From: Zafaria cholistanensis
GTDB lineage: Bacteria > Actinomycetota > Actinomycetes > Actinomycetales > Micrococcaceae
DNA: 64,000 nucleotides
Reading direction: 5' to 3'
Assembly: GCF_008580665.1 (NCBI RefSeq)
Contig: NZ_BKDJ01000007.1
Location: 121,345-185,344, forward strand
Part shown: one piece after another, positions 45,947-54,936 of the stretch
How the letters are laid out: every line of letters begins with the position of its first letter
Position numbering within the stretch: position 1 is the first letter of the stretch
Notes under the pieces: generated by a model
Database searches by the model: none
What the model was told of the DNA's origin: nothing
What the model saw: only the letters and a program-made list of their open reading frames with translations
Made by a program: the position numbers and the translations under genes

Positions 45947-46333
45947 TCACTCTTGGGGAAGCTGCAGCGTCGCGGCCCCCACCAGGACCCGCCCTGCCTC
46001 AACCCGGACGGGGTGGACAGGCAGGCGCGGGCGGTCCGGGGCCAGGCACTCCCCGGTGTCCAGCCGGTACCCCTCCTTGCGCCCGGCGCCGGTGAGGGTA
46101 TGTACCAGCCCCTCGGAGGTCAGCCGGGTGCCCATGATGCCCGCCGCCATCACCGGCGCTCCGGTCGAGGGACAAGCGGGCGAGGTTGCGTGGACCGTCC
46201 CGTCGGGGAAGCGGAAGATGGCGACCTGCCGGCCGTCCAGCCAAAGGCTCTGGCCCCAGCCGATGGGCAGGTCGTCAATCCAACAGGCGGGCAGCCAGTC
46301 GGCCGCGACGCCGGAAGTCATTCCAAGGGCCAC
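45947..46333 (-). CDS. NirD-like (Rieske-fold) protein, orphan
   Basis: This 128-residue protein matches the nitrite reductase small-subunit fold: VAIFRFPDGTVHATSPACPSTGAPVMAAGIMGTRL, then the GYRLDTGECL strand. It is clearly related to the NirD at 54165 (shared GAPVMAAGIMG/GAHVMARGIMG). The Rieske His ligands are absent, as in assimilatory NirD, so it should not bind a 2Fe-2S cluster. No nirB lies next to it. GTG 46333 has AAAGGA upstream. Confidence 0.75.
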   Translation of the reverse strand: MALGMTSGVAADWLPACWIDDLPIGWGQSLWLDGRQVAIFRFPDGTVHATSPACPSTGAPVMAAGIMGTRLTSEGLVHTLTGAGRKEGYRLDTGECLAPDRPRLPVHPVRVEAGRVLVGAATLQLPQE

Positions 46334-46551
46334 GTCCGTGTCCTTTCCGTAGGCCTGCGCGGAGCCGAAGGCCGGCTCCGCTGCGGCGCATGGCGGCGCC
46401 GCGGGTGGCCCCAGCCTAGGCGGCCGGCGTTACGGCAACCCCAAGCACAGGTTTCCGGCCCGTAAAACCATGGCGTTGCAGGGTTTCCGGGCGGAAGGAG
46501 GCGTGGTGGGCGCCGAAAATGGCGCCCCGTACCGCTGTCCTGCCCGTACCG

Positions 46552-48093
46552 CTAGGGGCCCGGATGCCTCCGCAGCGTGCGGAAGGCCACGATGGCGGCC
46601 GCCAGGGTGAGGGCCACCGCCACCGCGGACGTGATGGCCACGCCCGAATCGAAGGAGTGGGCAGCGGAAGCGAGCAAAGCCCGGGCGGCGCCGGCCTGGT
46701 CCGGGGGCAACTGCGCGGCGACCTCCACGGCTCCGCCGAGGGTTTGCCGCGCCGCCTCGGCCTGCCCGGGGTCCAGTCCGGCGGGAAGGTGCAGCCCCCG
46801 GGCGTAGGAGGCGTTGAGGATGCTGCCCAGAACGGCCGTTCCCAGGACGGCCCCGACCTCGTAGGCCGTCTCCGATACGGCTGCGGCGGCACCTGCCTTG
46901 GCCGCAGGGGCGGCGGCAAGGGCGAGGTCGTTGGAGACGGTCTCGGCGAGGCCGACGCCGGCCCCCAGTACGGCGAACGCCGCCATGATGGCCGCCAGTG
47001 ATCCCTCGCGGCCCCAAACCAGCACCACGGTGTAGGCCGTGGCGCTCAAGGCGAGTCCCGCCAGTACCACCGCGGCGGGACCGAAGCGGCGCACCGCCGG
47101 AACGGAGGCGAAGCCGCCCAGGACCGTCAGGGCCAGCCCCGGGAGCATCAGCGCGCCCGCCTCGACCGGGGACTTGCCGGCGACCAGTTGCAGGTGCTGG
47201 GACAGGAAGTAGATGAAGCCCACCAGGGCGAAGACGCCGAAGAGGTTCACCAGCAGGGCCCCGCTGAACACTGGGTTCCGGAGCAGGCGCATGTCCAGCA
47301 TTGGGTGGTCCCGGCGCAGTTGGCGGCGTACGAAGAGTGCGCCCAGCCCCAGCCCCAGCGCCAGCGAGGCCGCCCCGGCGAGCCGCCCGTCCGCCGTCGT
47401 CATGGCCTTGATGCCATAGACCAGCGGCAGCAGGGTGCCGATGGACAGCAGGATGCTGCCCGGGTCCACCGGACCCGGGTGCGGGTCGCGCGACTCGGGG
47501 ACGAAGGCCGGACCGAGCACCAGCAGGGGGATGAGTACCGGCACGGCCAGCAGGAACACCGCGCCCCACCAGAAGTGTTCAAGGAGGACCCCGCCGACGA
47601 TCGGCCCCAGGGCGGCGCCGCCGGAGAAAGCTGCCGCCCAGATTGCTATTGCGGTGCGCCGCTCGGCGGTGTCGGTGAAGATGTTGCGGATCAGCGACAG
47701 CGTGGCCGGCATGAGCATCGACCCGAAGACGCCCAGCAGGGCCCGCGCCCCGATCAGGGCGGCGGCGGAGGGGGCGAAGGCGGCGGCTGCGGAGATGGCG
47801 GCGAAGCCGGTGGCGCCGATGAGGAGGAGCCGCCGGCGGCCGATCCGGTCGCCCAGGCTGCCCATGGGGACCAGCAGGCCGGCCAGTACCAGGGGATAGA
47901 TGTCGATGATCCAGAGCAACTGTGTCCCGGTGGGTCCCAGCGCGGCCGAGAGGGCCGGGACAGCAAAGCTGAGCACGGTGTTGTCCACCGAGACGAGCAG
48001 GACCGGCAGGAGCAGGACGGCAAGGGCCGCCCAGCGGCGGGCGGCGGGCTGGGTGTGGGTCTGCAGTGGCGGCTGGACAAGCGGGGCAGGCAT
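46552..48093 (-). CDS. MFS efflux transporter, DHA2 (14-helix) type
   Basis: The 513-residue membrane protein has motif A GSLGDRIGRRRLLLIG, VSVDNTVLSFAVPAL in helix 1 and about 14 hydrophobic segments, as in QacA/EmrB/SmvA drug exporters. It probably uses the proton gradient to export cationic dyes or antiseptics. It is divergent from a TetR regulator gene, the usual repressor arrangement. Confidence 0.88.
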   Translation of the reverse strand: MPAPLVQPPLQTHTQPAARRWAALAVLLLPVLLVSVDNTVLSFAVPALSAALGPTGTQLLWIIDIYPLVLAGLLVPMGSLGDRIGRRRLLLIGATGFAAISAAAAFAPSAAALIGARALLGVFGSMLMPATLSLIRNIFTDTAERRTAIAIWAAAFSGGAALGPIVGGVLLEHFWWGAVFLLAVPVLIPLLVLGPAFVPESRDPHPGPVDPGSILLSIGTLLPLVYGIKAMTTADGRLAGAASLALGLGLGALFVRRQLRRDHPMLDMRLLRNPVFSGALLVNLFGVFALVGFIYFLSQHLQLVAGKSPVEAGALMLPGLALTVLGGFASVPAVRRFGPAAVVLAGLALSATAYTVVLVWGREGSLAAIMAAFAVLGAGVGLAETVSNDLALAAAPAAKAGAAAAVSETAYEVGAVLGTAVLGSILNASYARGLHLPAGLDPGQAEAARQTLGGAVEVAAQLPPDQAGAARALLASAAHSFDSGVAITSAVAVALTLAAAIVAFRTLRRHPGP

Positions 48094-48196
48094 GGTCTGG
48101 TCCTGGGGTGGGTGGGGTTGGGGTGGGTTCAGTTCGGGGCTTCCCCATAAATGTACCGTCTGGACTGTTTAGTTATCAATGCGGTGGCAGGGCCCG

Positions 48197-48240
48197 GTTG
48201 CCCGTGCCGGGACAGGACTAGTTGCCCGTACCAGGACAGG
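48197..48240. repeat. Two 20-bp direct repeats upstream of tetR-type gene
   Basis: GTTGCCCGTGCCGGGACAGG (48197-48216) and GTTGCCCGTACCAGGACAGG (48221-48240) match at 18 of 20 positions, 24 bases apart (just over two helical turns). They lie between the MFS and TetR genes and could be regulator sites. Confidence 0.6.
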
Positions 48241-48274
48241 GCCATGCGTGGAGCGGGACGATAAAGTCTTAGTC

Positions 48275-48817
48275 ATGTCCCGCCCTCCGCACGCCAAAGA
48301 GAAGATCCTTGCCGCCTACTGCGCGCTGCTTTGCGAGGACGGGGAGCGGGCCGCGACGATGGACGCGACCGCCGCGCGGGCCGGCGTGTCCAAGGGCGGG
48401 CTGTTGTACCACTTCAAGAGCAAGGAGGCACTCGCCGAGGCCGTGATCGTCCGGTTCGGCGAGGTGGCCGCCCGGGACGTTGCGGAGATGGCCGCGGCGC
48501 CGGAGGGTCCCTCCCGGTACTACGTCCAAACCTCCTGCCAGACGGACACGGAGCTGGACGACTACTTCCGGGCGGTGCTGCGTCTGGCCCAAGGGAACAA
48601 CCCGGCAGCCGTGCAGGCACTGGAGTCGCTGCACCGGACATGGCTGGACCTGATCCGGACGGAGGTGGCGAACCCCCATGCGGCGGAGGCGATCATGCTC
48701 ATTGGGGAGGGGCTGTATTACCAGACCACGCTGCCGGGATCATGGTCCAGGGGCACGTTCGAGGAGTCACTGCCCCAACTGCTGCTTCAGGTGGACCGCC
48801 TGAAAGCCGCGAACTAG
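48275..48817 (+). CDS. TetR-family transcriptional regulator
   Basis: This 180-residue protein has an N-terminal HTH (MDATAARAGVSKGGLLYHFKSKEALAEAV) typical of TetR repressors and an all-helical effector domain. ATG 48275 is the likely start although its ribosome site is weak; a GTG 27 bases upstream is possible. It probably represses the divergent MFS exporter and responds to exported compounds. Confidence 0.85.
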   Translation: MSRPPHAKEKILAAYCALLCEDGERAATMDATAARAGVSKGGLLYHFKSKEALAEAVIVRFGEVAARDVAEMAAAPEGPSRYYVQTSCQTDTELDDYFRAVLRLAQGNNPAAVQALESLHRTWLDLIRTEVANPHAAEAIMLIGEGLYYQTTLPGSWSRGTFEESLPQLLLQVDRLKAAN

Positions 48818-48858
48818 CCGGGGGGCTGAACAGGGCACGGCCTGGTGCGGCCGGCGCG

Positions 48859-49395
48859 CTATGCCAGCGCGGCGGCGACCTTCTCCAGCGTATTCAGGTT
48901 GCGTGTGGTTGTCAGGGGCTTGTACTTCGCCTGGGCGAGCCGCTTGGCCAGGTTGGTGTCCAGCGAACTGCCCTTCGGGACCTCCCAATACAGCACGTCC
49001 CCGGCGGCCTGCCAGCGCTCGGTGGGTGAAGGCTCCAAGGCGCCCACCAAGTCCGTCACGGTTTCCGCTTCCGTGGCGAGGACCGCGTACGCGTGCAGGC
49101 CGGGGGAACTTCCGAACGGGTAGCGGGCGACGATTGCGTGCACCTGCGGGGCCGTCTTTACGATCACCCACGCCTCGTAGCCGAACCGCTCCCGCAGGGC
49201 GGACTCGACCCGCTCCTTCACGCTCCCAGCCCCGGTGTCCGCCTCCAGCACCACGTTTCCCGAAGCCAGCAGCGTCCGCACTCCCGCAAAGCCGGCGGCG
49301 GCGAGCGCCTGCTGCAGGTCTTTCATGGCGATCCGCACCCCGCCGACGTTGATCCCGCGCAGAAACACCGCGAACAGTTCACCCATGTCCACCAT
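48859..49395 (-). CDS. DUF1697 protein
   Basis: The 178-residue protein starts FAVFLRGINVGG, the hallmark of DUF1697, followed by MKDLQQALAAAGFAGVRTLLASGNVVLEA. The family is widespread in actinobacteria and has no established function. It is convergent with the TetR gene. Confidence 0.83.
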   Translation of the reverse strand: MVDMGELFAVFLRGINVGGVRIAMKDLQQALAAAGFAGVRTLLASGNVVLEADTGAGSVKERVESALRERFGYEAWVIVKTAPQVHAIVARYPFGSSPGLHAYAVLATEAETVTDLVGALEPSPTERWQAAGDVLYWEVPKGSSLDTNLAKRLAQAKYKPLTTTRNLNTLEKVAAALA

Positions 49396-49810
49396 TCTGC
49401 CGCCCTTGCCGCCCTCCGGCGTCGCGGTCCGGAAATAACGCGCTTCCGTGTCCGGTCAGTCCGGGACAGGGCCAGTTCCCTGGGCAGGATCAAGTTCCCT
49501 GGACAGCGTCGGCCGGGCGCGCCCAGGCCAAAGTAGACCGGACCGATGTGCATCCGTTCCTCGAAGGGCATGCGGTGTACCCCGGCAGCCGCCGCAATAC
49601 ACCCTCCGGATGCGGGTTCGCTCTGCCCGGCCGGTCCAACAGGATCGACCAGGCGCATTAAGGGTTGGGGTTTCCGCGGCTACGGCTACGGCTACGGCGC
49701 CGGGTCCGCCGGCCACGCAGGCAGTACGGCACGGCGGCTGCGGGCCCACGTATGCCGCCTTGCCTGCCCGCGTCGGCGTGCCATGACATGAGCCACTGAG
49801 GGATGGTTCC
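49396..49810. other. Gene-free stretch with short repeats
   Basis: This 415-base gap contains AGTTCCCTGG(G/A)CAG twice (about 49473-49507), related to the GGACAGG repeats at 48197, and CTACGG in three tandem copies near 49680. No frame with a ribosome site was found. Confidence 0.5.
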
Positions 49811-50551
49811 CTACCCGGATACGCCCCGTGTTTGGGTGCGCTTGTCCCGAACAAGGAATTTTAACTGTTCCCGCCTGAGGTCGAAAAGCCCTGTTGCCTC
49901 GATCAGGTCGCTCAGCTTCCGATAGCCGTAGTTGCGCGGATCCAGCGACGCCTGGTTGTTTATCTGCTGCCCGACCCCCGCGAGGTGCGCCCAGCCGTCA
50001 TCTCCGCTGGCAGCGTCGACAGCATTGCGCAGCAGGAGCACCAAGCGGGTATCGCCACTCAATTTCTTGGAACCGCGATCTTTTTCCAGCGGGTTGCCAG
50101 GGCTTGCGGAGGACTGCCCCAGTCCCTCGACATAAGTGAACAGCGAACAGGCATTGACGAACGGCTCGGGAGTTTTTCTCTCGCCAAAGCCGTAGACCTT
50201 CAAGCCATTCGCCAGTATTCGCATGACCAGTGGCGTGAAGTCAGCATCGCTCGAAACAAGAGCGAACGCATCCACCGACCCCGCACTCAACAGATCCATG
50301 GCGTCAATCACCATGGCCATGTCGGCGGCATTTTTGCCGGTGCTGTAGGCAAATTGCTGCATGGGGCGTATTGCATGCGGATGGAGAGCAGCTTCCCATT
50401 GCTGCAGGCGGGGGCTTTTCCAATCGCCGTAGGCCCGCCGTACGTTGGCGACACCATGGCGGGCCACTTCGGCGAGGACAACATCAATCTTGGACGCCGG
50501 CGCGTTGTCGGCATCGATAAGTAAGGCAATCCGCTTCTCGTCAGGATTCAC
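49811..50551 (-). CDS. NYN-domain (LabA/DUF88) protein with C-terminal OST-HTH-like domain
   Basis: This 246-residue protein has a PIN-like NYN nuclease domain with acidic residues in IALLIDADNAPAS, AADMAMVIDAMDLL and LVSSDADFTPLV, placed as in predicted ribonucleases. The C-terminal 80 residues (DGWAHLAGVGQQINNQASLDPRNYGYRKLSDLIEA) fit an OST-HTH/LOTUS RNA-binding domain. It probably processes RNA. Its codon use is somewhat less GC-biased than that of its neighbours, which may mean transfer. Confidence 0.85.
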   Translation of the reverse strand: MNPDEKRIALLIDADNAPASKIDVVLAEVARHGVANVRRAYGDWKSPRLQQWEAALHPHAIRPMQQFAYSTGKNAADMAMVIDAMDLLSAGSVDAFALVSSDADFTPLVMRILANGLKVYGFGERKTPEPFVNACSLFTYVEGLGQSSASPGNPLEKDRGSKKLSGDTRLVLLLRNAVDAASGDDGWAHLAGVGQQINNQASLDPRNYGYRKLSDLIEATGLFDLRREQLKFLVRDKRTQTRGVSG

Positions 50552-50769
50552 CTGTTGAGCATGCAGGCACCCATCTCCTCCGTCAATTTGCCCGGAGGGC
50601 GTAGTGGGGACTTGCGGCCCTGGGCGTCAGGGCGCTGAAAACCGTGGACGGTTGGAACTCAAGCAAGACGCCGGTGCAGCGCTTTTAGGTCCTGGCGGGT
50701 GCGGACGGGTTGCGGGGGTCGGGTGCTACGCTTCCCCGGTCATCGTGAGGCGGGGCGGAAGGGGCGTGC

Positions 50770-51870
50770 ATGAGGAGCTACGGCGTGGAAGAGGAGTTCC
50801 TGCTGGTCGATTCCGTCACCCTTGAACCGGCACCGGTGGGGGAAGCGGCCGTGAACGCGGGCAGGCGGACCACCGACGCCGGCCACGAGGCCACCCTGGA
50901 ACTGCAGCAGGAGCAGATGGAGGTCGTGTGCCCCCCGCGCACGACGCTGGCCGGCCAGCTCGAAGCCATCCAGGAGGGCAGGGCCCTGGCCCGCGAGGTG
51001 GCGGCCCGGGCCGGTGCCGCGGCGGTGGCCCTTCCCGTCTTCCCGTGCCCGGCCATGCCGCAGACGGTGCCCGCCACCCGCCCCCTGCTTATCCGCGAGC
51101 GTTTCGGGGTGACCGCCAGGGAACAGGTGACCTGCGGTTTCCATGTGCATGTGGCGATCGGGTCGCGGGAAGAAGGCGTCGCGGTCCTTGACCGGATCCG
51201 TATCTGGCTGCCTGTCCTGCTCGCGCTGAGCAGCAACTCCCCCTACTGGAACGGCACCGGAACAGGCTACGAGAGCTACCGGTACCAGCTCTGGAGCCGG
51301 TGGCCCACCACCGGTCCCAGCGAGGTCTTTGGCTCGGTGGCGGCGTACGACGAGCACTGCCGCCAGTTGGTGGCCTCCGCGGTGCCGGTGGATGAGCGCA
51401 TGCTATACTTGGATGCCCGGCTGAGCAGCCACGTGCCCACCGTCGAGGTCCGCGTTGCCGACGTCTGCCTCGATGCCAGGCACGCCGCTGTCCTCGCGAC
51501 CCTCGTGAGGGCCCTGGTCGAAACCGCCGCCCGTGACTGGCGCGGTGGCACCGCACCCGCTGCCGTCGGCGCCAACGTGCTGCGGGCCTGGACCTGGGGC
51601 GCCAGCCGCTCCGGCGTCGACGGGCACCTCGTGGATCCGTTGCGCGGCGTGCCCGCGCCTGCCGGGGACGTGGTCGCCCGGTTCCTGGACGTCCTCCGGC
51701 CCGTGCTGGGGGAGTACGGCGAGGAACGGCCCGTGGAGGCAGTGGTTGGGGATATCCTGCGCACCGGGACCGGTGCCCGTTTGCAGCACGAGGCCTACCG
51801 GCAGGACGGCCCCGTGCATGTCCTTCGCGCCGCCGTGGACGCCACGCACCGCCAGTACCCCGCCCCCTAG
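50770..51870 (+). CDS. YbdK-type carboxylate-amine ligase (GCS2 family)
   Basis: The 366-residue protein starts YGVEEEFLLVD, the ATP/Mg-binding motif of the GCS2 glutamate-cysteine ligase family, and has CGFHVHVAIG and VEVRVADVCLDA. YbdK-type members have weak glutamate-cysteine ligase activity; in actinobacteria the true role is uncertain because these organisms use mycothiol. GGAAGGGG precedes the ATG. Confidence 0.85.
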   Translation: MRSYGVEEEFLLVDSVTLEPAPVGEAAVNAGRRTTDAGHEATLELQQEQMEVVCPPRTTLAGQLEAIQEGRALAREVAARAGAAAVALPVFPCPAMPQTVPATRPLLIRERFGVTAREQVTCGFHVHVAIGSREEGVAVLDRIRIWLPVLLALSSNSPYWNGTGTGYESYRYQLWSRWPTTGPSEVFGSVAAYDEHCRQLVASAVPVDERMLYLDARLSSHVPTVEVRVADVCLDARHAAVLATLVRALVETAARDWRGGTAPAAVGANVLRAWTWGASRSGVDGHLVDPLRGVPAPAGDVVARFLDVLRPVLGEYGEERPVEAVVGDILRTGTGARLQHEAYRQDGPVHVLRAAVDATHRQYPAP

Positions 51871-51964
51871 CTGTCCTTCCCCTGTGGGGGCGGCTCGAAC
51901 GGAGTGAGCGTATGTTTACGCCTGGCTGCTCACGTCCAGGGTTTCCGGCACCCCGGGCTTCGCC

Positions 51965-53089
51965 TCAGGCCCGTTCCAGCAGCACCATGGCCTCGTAGTG
52001 TCCGCTCTGCGGGAACATGTCCAACACCCGGGCCCGCCGGGGCGTGAGGGAAGGCATCGCGGCGAGGTCCTTCGCCAGGGTTTCGGCGTTGCAGCTCGAG
52101 TAGAGCACATGGCGCACCGGAGAGGACTCCAGCCAGCCGCACAGGTCAGGGCCGATCCCGCGCCGCGGGGGGTTGACGATGACCAGTTCGGGCACCTCGG
52201 GGGAGCCCAGCGCGAAGGCCGTGGCGTCGCCCGCTTCGAAGCTCATGCCGTCGATCCCGGCCTCGCGGGCGCTCATCCGCGCGCTGGCGATCGCTTCGCG
52301 GCTGGTCTCGATGCCCGTGACCTCGCGGCCCGGCCCGGCGCAATGCAGGGCGAAGCCGCCGACGCCGCAGTACAGGTCCCAGACGGACGCCGGAGCCAGC
52401 TCACGGACCCAGTCCCGTCCCTGCCGGTACAGCTCCGCCGCGATTTCGGTGTTGGTCTGGAAGAAGCTCTGCGGGCGCAGGTGCAGGTCCACATCGTTGA
52501 CGCGCATCCGCAGCGTCGACTGGCGGGTGAGCAGGATTTCCGTCTGGCCCTCCACCGTTGCCTTGTGCTCGGGGTGCAGGTTCACGGACACGACCTTCAG
52601 CTGCGGCAGGGCCTGCAGCAGCGCGGGCAGGTTCTTGCGGATCCGCCCCACCAGCGCCTTGGAGCGCAGTACCAGACGAACCATGAGCTCCCCGTCCGGG
52701 GACTCCGTGACAATCAGGTACTTCAGCTCGCCCCTGCGCCGCGGAACGTCGTAGGGGGTCAGGTTGGCCCGGCTGATGAACTCGCCCAGGACGGGGAAAC
52801 TGGCCAGCAGCCCCGGGGAGCACAGGCCGCAGCGGCGCAGGTCCACGCCCTGGCCTTCGGTGTCCAGGATGCCGATGGTGGGTTCCTGGGCGGTGCCGCC
52901 AACCACCATTTTGGCTTTGTTGCGGAAGCCGGCCCCCGGGCTGGGGACGGGCGGCAGCCACTCCAGGCCGGGGTGGCCGGACAGCAGGGAACGGCAGTGG
53001 CGCTCTTTGGCGGCCAACTGCTCGGCATAGGGGACGGCGAGGTGCGTGCAGGAAAGGCAGAGGCCGGCGTCGAAGTAGGAGCACTCCAT
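51965..53089 (-). CDS. rlmC: 23S rRNA (uracil-5)-methyltransferase RlmC/RumB type
   Basis: This 374-residue SAM-dependent RNA methyltransferase has an N-terminal 4Fe-4S motif (CSYFDAGLCLSC and two downstream Cys), the SAM site DLYCGVGGFALHCA, the base-binding NPPRRG and catalytic Cys in YSSCNAETLAKD. This architecture without a TRAM domain fits RlmC, which methylates U747 of 23S rRNA in E. coli. The exact target here is inferred. Confidence 0.87.
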   Translation of the reverse strand: MECSYFDAGLCLSCTHLAVPYAEQLAAKERHCRSLLSGHPGLEWLPPVPSPGAGFRNKAKMVVGGTAQEPTIGILDTEGQGVDLRRCGLCSPGLLASFPVLGEFISRANLTPYDVPRRRGELKYLIVTESPDGELMVRLVLRSKALVGRIRKNLPALLQALPQLKVVSVNLHPEHKATVEGQTEILLTRQSTLRMRVNDVDLHLRPQSFFQTNTEIAAELYRQGRDWVRELAPASVWDLYCGVGGFALHCAGPGREVTGIETSREAIASARMSAREAGIDGMSFEAGDATAFALGSPEVPELVIVNPPRRGIGPDLCGWLESSPVRHVLYSSCNAETLAKDLAAMPSLTPRRARVLDMFPQSGHYEAMVLLERA

Positions 53090-53259
53090 GGGACAAACAT
53101 TCTACTCGCTGCCGGAGCGCCGTCCGGGCCGGCCCCGCCCCGGATCCCGGGTGCACAGTCCCTACCCTCTGCCCCTCTGGGCCATGGCCTGCTGCGGCGC
53201 GGTGCCCGGTACCCGCTTTGGGGGCCGGGGCCTGCCCCCACCCGCCACAGGCCTGCCCG

Positions 53260-54168
53260 TTAGAGGCGGTCGAACCGCTCAAGCACCAGCTCGACGAGCT
53301 CGGCGGGGACCTCCTCGCCGGGCACCAGCAGGGGCGCCGTCACGACGTCCGCACCGCACCCGGCGACCCGGGAGGCAAAAAACCCGGGGGCCAGCAGGTA
53401 CGTGGCCACCACGGTCCGGGACGGGCGCCGGCCCCGCCAGGCGCGGCTGAGCGAGTGGCGCAGCGCTTCGCCCACGGTGCGCAGCACGGGCCGGGCCTCG
53501 GCAGTTTCCCCCGCGACGGCCTCGGCAAGCGTGGGTGAGGCGGCCGAGACGTAGGCCGCCTCGACCCCGGTGCCCAGCCGCTCGGAGAGCATCCGGGCCA
53601 TGGCCTGGCAGTCCCGCACTCCGGCGGGATCGGTGGACCCGGCGCAGGCCAGCACCACCCGGTCTCCACTGCGTATCCCGGGACCGTGGAGCCCCGCTTC
53701 GCGCAGCCTGCGCTCGAGGACCGCGGCCAGCCGCGGGTCCGGGCCCAGCGGCCGGCCCACGGTGGTGCCCGGGCGCTGCGCGGCGGCCCCGGCGAGGTCG
53801 TGCCGGGTGTGGTAGCCGGCCGAAAGCAGCAGCGGCACGATCCGGGCCTCCGGTTCCACCTCCGCCAGGACGGCGTCAACGGCGGGGGACTGGACGTCCA
53901 CGAAGGCCGGGACGACCGCGAGCTCCGGACGGGCCGCGGCAACGGCCGCCACCAGCCCGGCGATCGCAGCCTGCCCCGCCGGGCTTGAGGTGCCGTGCGA
54001 CGCGGCCACCAGGACCGACGCCGTCGTTCCCGGCTCCCAGCCGCCCCAGGCTCCGTGCGCGGCGGGCAGGGCTCCGTGCGCGGCGGGCAGGGCTCCGTGC
54101 GCGGCGGGCAGGACGCTGTCCGGAGCGGACAGGGACCCCTGGCGCGGGCCGGCAAGCAGGGCGGTCAT
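53260..54168 (-). CDS. CbiX/SirB-like sirohydrochlorin ferrochelatase
   Basis: The 302-residue protein has two CbiX-like half-domains. Metal-binding His is in VLVAASHGTSS and YHTRHDL follows in the first half; LACAGSTDPAG and FFASRVAGCGADVVTAPL in the second. It should insert iron into sirohydrochlorin to make siroheme for NirB. The N-terminus carries a tandem repeat of PAAHGAL. The start overlaps the nirD stop (ATGA), so both are co-translated. Confidence 0.85.
   Translation of the reverse strand: MTALLAGPRQGSLSAPDSVLPAAHGALPAAHGALPAAHGAWGGWEPGTTASVLVAASHGTSSPAGQAAIAGLVAAVAAARPELAVVPAFVDVQSPAVDAVLAEVEPEARIVPLLLSAGYHTRHDLAGAAAQRPGTTVGRPLGPDPRLAAVLERRLREAGLHGPGIRSGDRVVLACAGSTDPAGVRDCQAMARMLSERLGTGVEAAYVSAASPTLAEAVAGETAEARPVLRTVGEALRHSLSRAWRGRRPSRTVVATYLLAPGFFASRVAGCGADVVTAPLLVPGEEVPAELVELVLERFDRL
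54049..54111. repeat. Three exact 21-bp tandem repeats inside the chelatase gene
   Basis: Three identical 21-base units lie at 54049-54069, 54070-54090 and 54091-54111. Each adds a seven-residue PAAHGAL-type block, so copy-number change keeps the frame. This looks like a variable-number repeat near the N-terminus. Confidence 0.85.
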
Positions 54169-54548
54169 CGCGGCACCCCCACCCAGAGGCGTTCGCCCCG
54201 GACCTGGACCGGGAAGACCCTCAGGGACAGGGAATCGTCCCCCAGGCAGCGGCCGTCATCAAGCCGGAAGACCTGCTTGTGCAGCGGGCTGGCCACGGTA
54301 TGCACCGCGCCCTCGGCGGTGGTGCGGCTGCCCATGATGCCGCGGGCCATGACGTGGGCTCCGGTAGCCGGGCAGCGCTGCTCCGCGGCGTAGAAGGAGC
54401 CGTCGGGGAAGCGGTACAGGGCCACCTGCAGGCCGTCGAGCCAGGCGGCCTCGCCCCAGCCGGGTTCCAGGTCCTCGGGCCGGCACACGTCGTGCCAGCG
54501 CAGCTCGGAGGCATCGGTCTCGGATCGTTCCGCAACGAGGATGGTCAT
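54165..54548 (-). CDS. nirD: Assimilatory nitrite reductase small subunit
   Basis: This 127-residue NirD has QRCPATGAHVMARGIMGSRT and VASPLHKQVFRLDDGRCLGD. The fold is Rieske-like but lacks cluster His ligands, normal for NirD. ATG 54548 is chosen because AAAGGA precedes it; an upstream in-frame ATG lacks one. It is transcribed away from nirB across a 388-base gap, an unusual split of nirB and nirD. Confidence 0.9.
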   Translation of the reverse strand: MTILVAERSETDASELRWHDVCRPEDLEPGWGEAAWLDGLQVALYRFPDGSFYAAEQRCPATGAHVMARGIMGSRTTAEGAVHTVASPLHKQVFRLDDGRCLGDDSLSLRVFPVQVRGERLWVGVPR

Positions 54549-54936
54549 GGGGTGTCCTTTCATGTGGCGGCCGGCCGCTTTTGGGGGCGGGCCGCATCGG
54601 GATGGTTCGAGCCTAGGGACAGGTTGTTACGGGGCACGCGGGGCGGCGTTTCGGCTCCGTAAATCCGGCCTCACCCGGCCGCAGGGCCACAGTGAGCGGC
54701 CCGCGGACCCGGGCCCCTTTATCCCCGCCGCGGCGTTTTCCGTGCCCCCGGGCGGGTTTTGGGGCCGGTGTTTCGGGCATGTTTCAGCCCTCTCACCGGG
54801 ATTCCGCGGATTCCAGAAATCAACGTTGCCCAGCCGAAACACCGGGGACACCCGGGGGCAAAAGCACTTTCCTACCGTTGGAGTCAGGAACACCGGCGCA
54901 CCATCCGCCACACCACCAGCCACACCGGAGGACACC
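54549..54936. promoter_or_regulatory. Divergent nirD/nirB control region with GlnR-like boxes
   Basis: Three GAAAC-type half boxes fit the GlnR pattern gTnAc-N6-GaAAc. TTTAC-N6-GAAAC on the reverse strand (54648-54663) and GTGAG-N6-GAAAC on the reverse strand (54781-54796) are single boxes. GTTGC-N6-GAAAC (54825-54840) continues as GACAC-N6-GCAAA to 54862 in the same 11-base register. The last is about 75-112 bases before nirB. GlnR control of nitrite genes is known in Streptomyces; use here is inferred. Confidence 0.5.
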
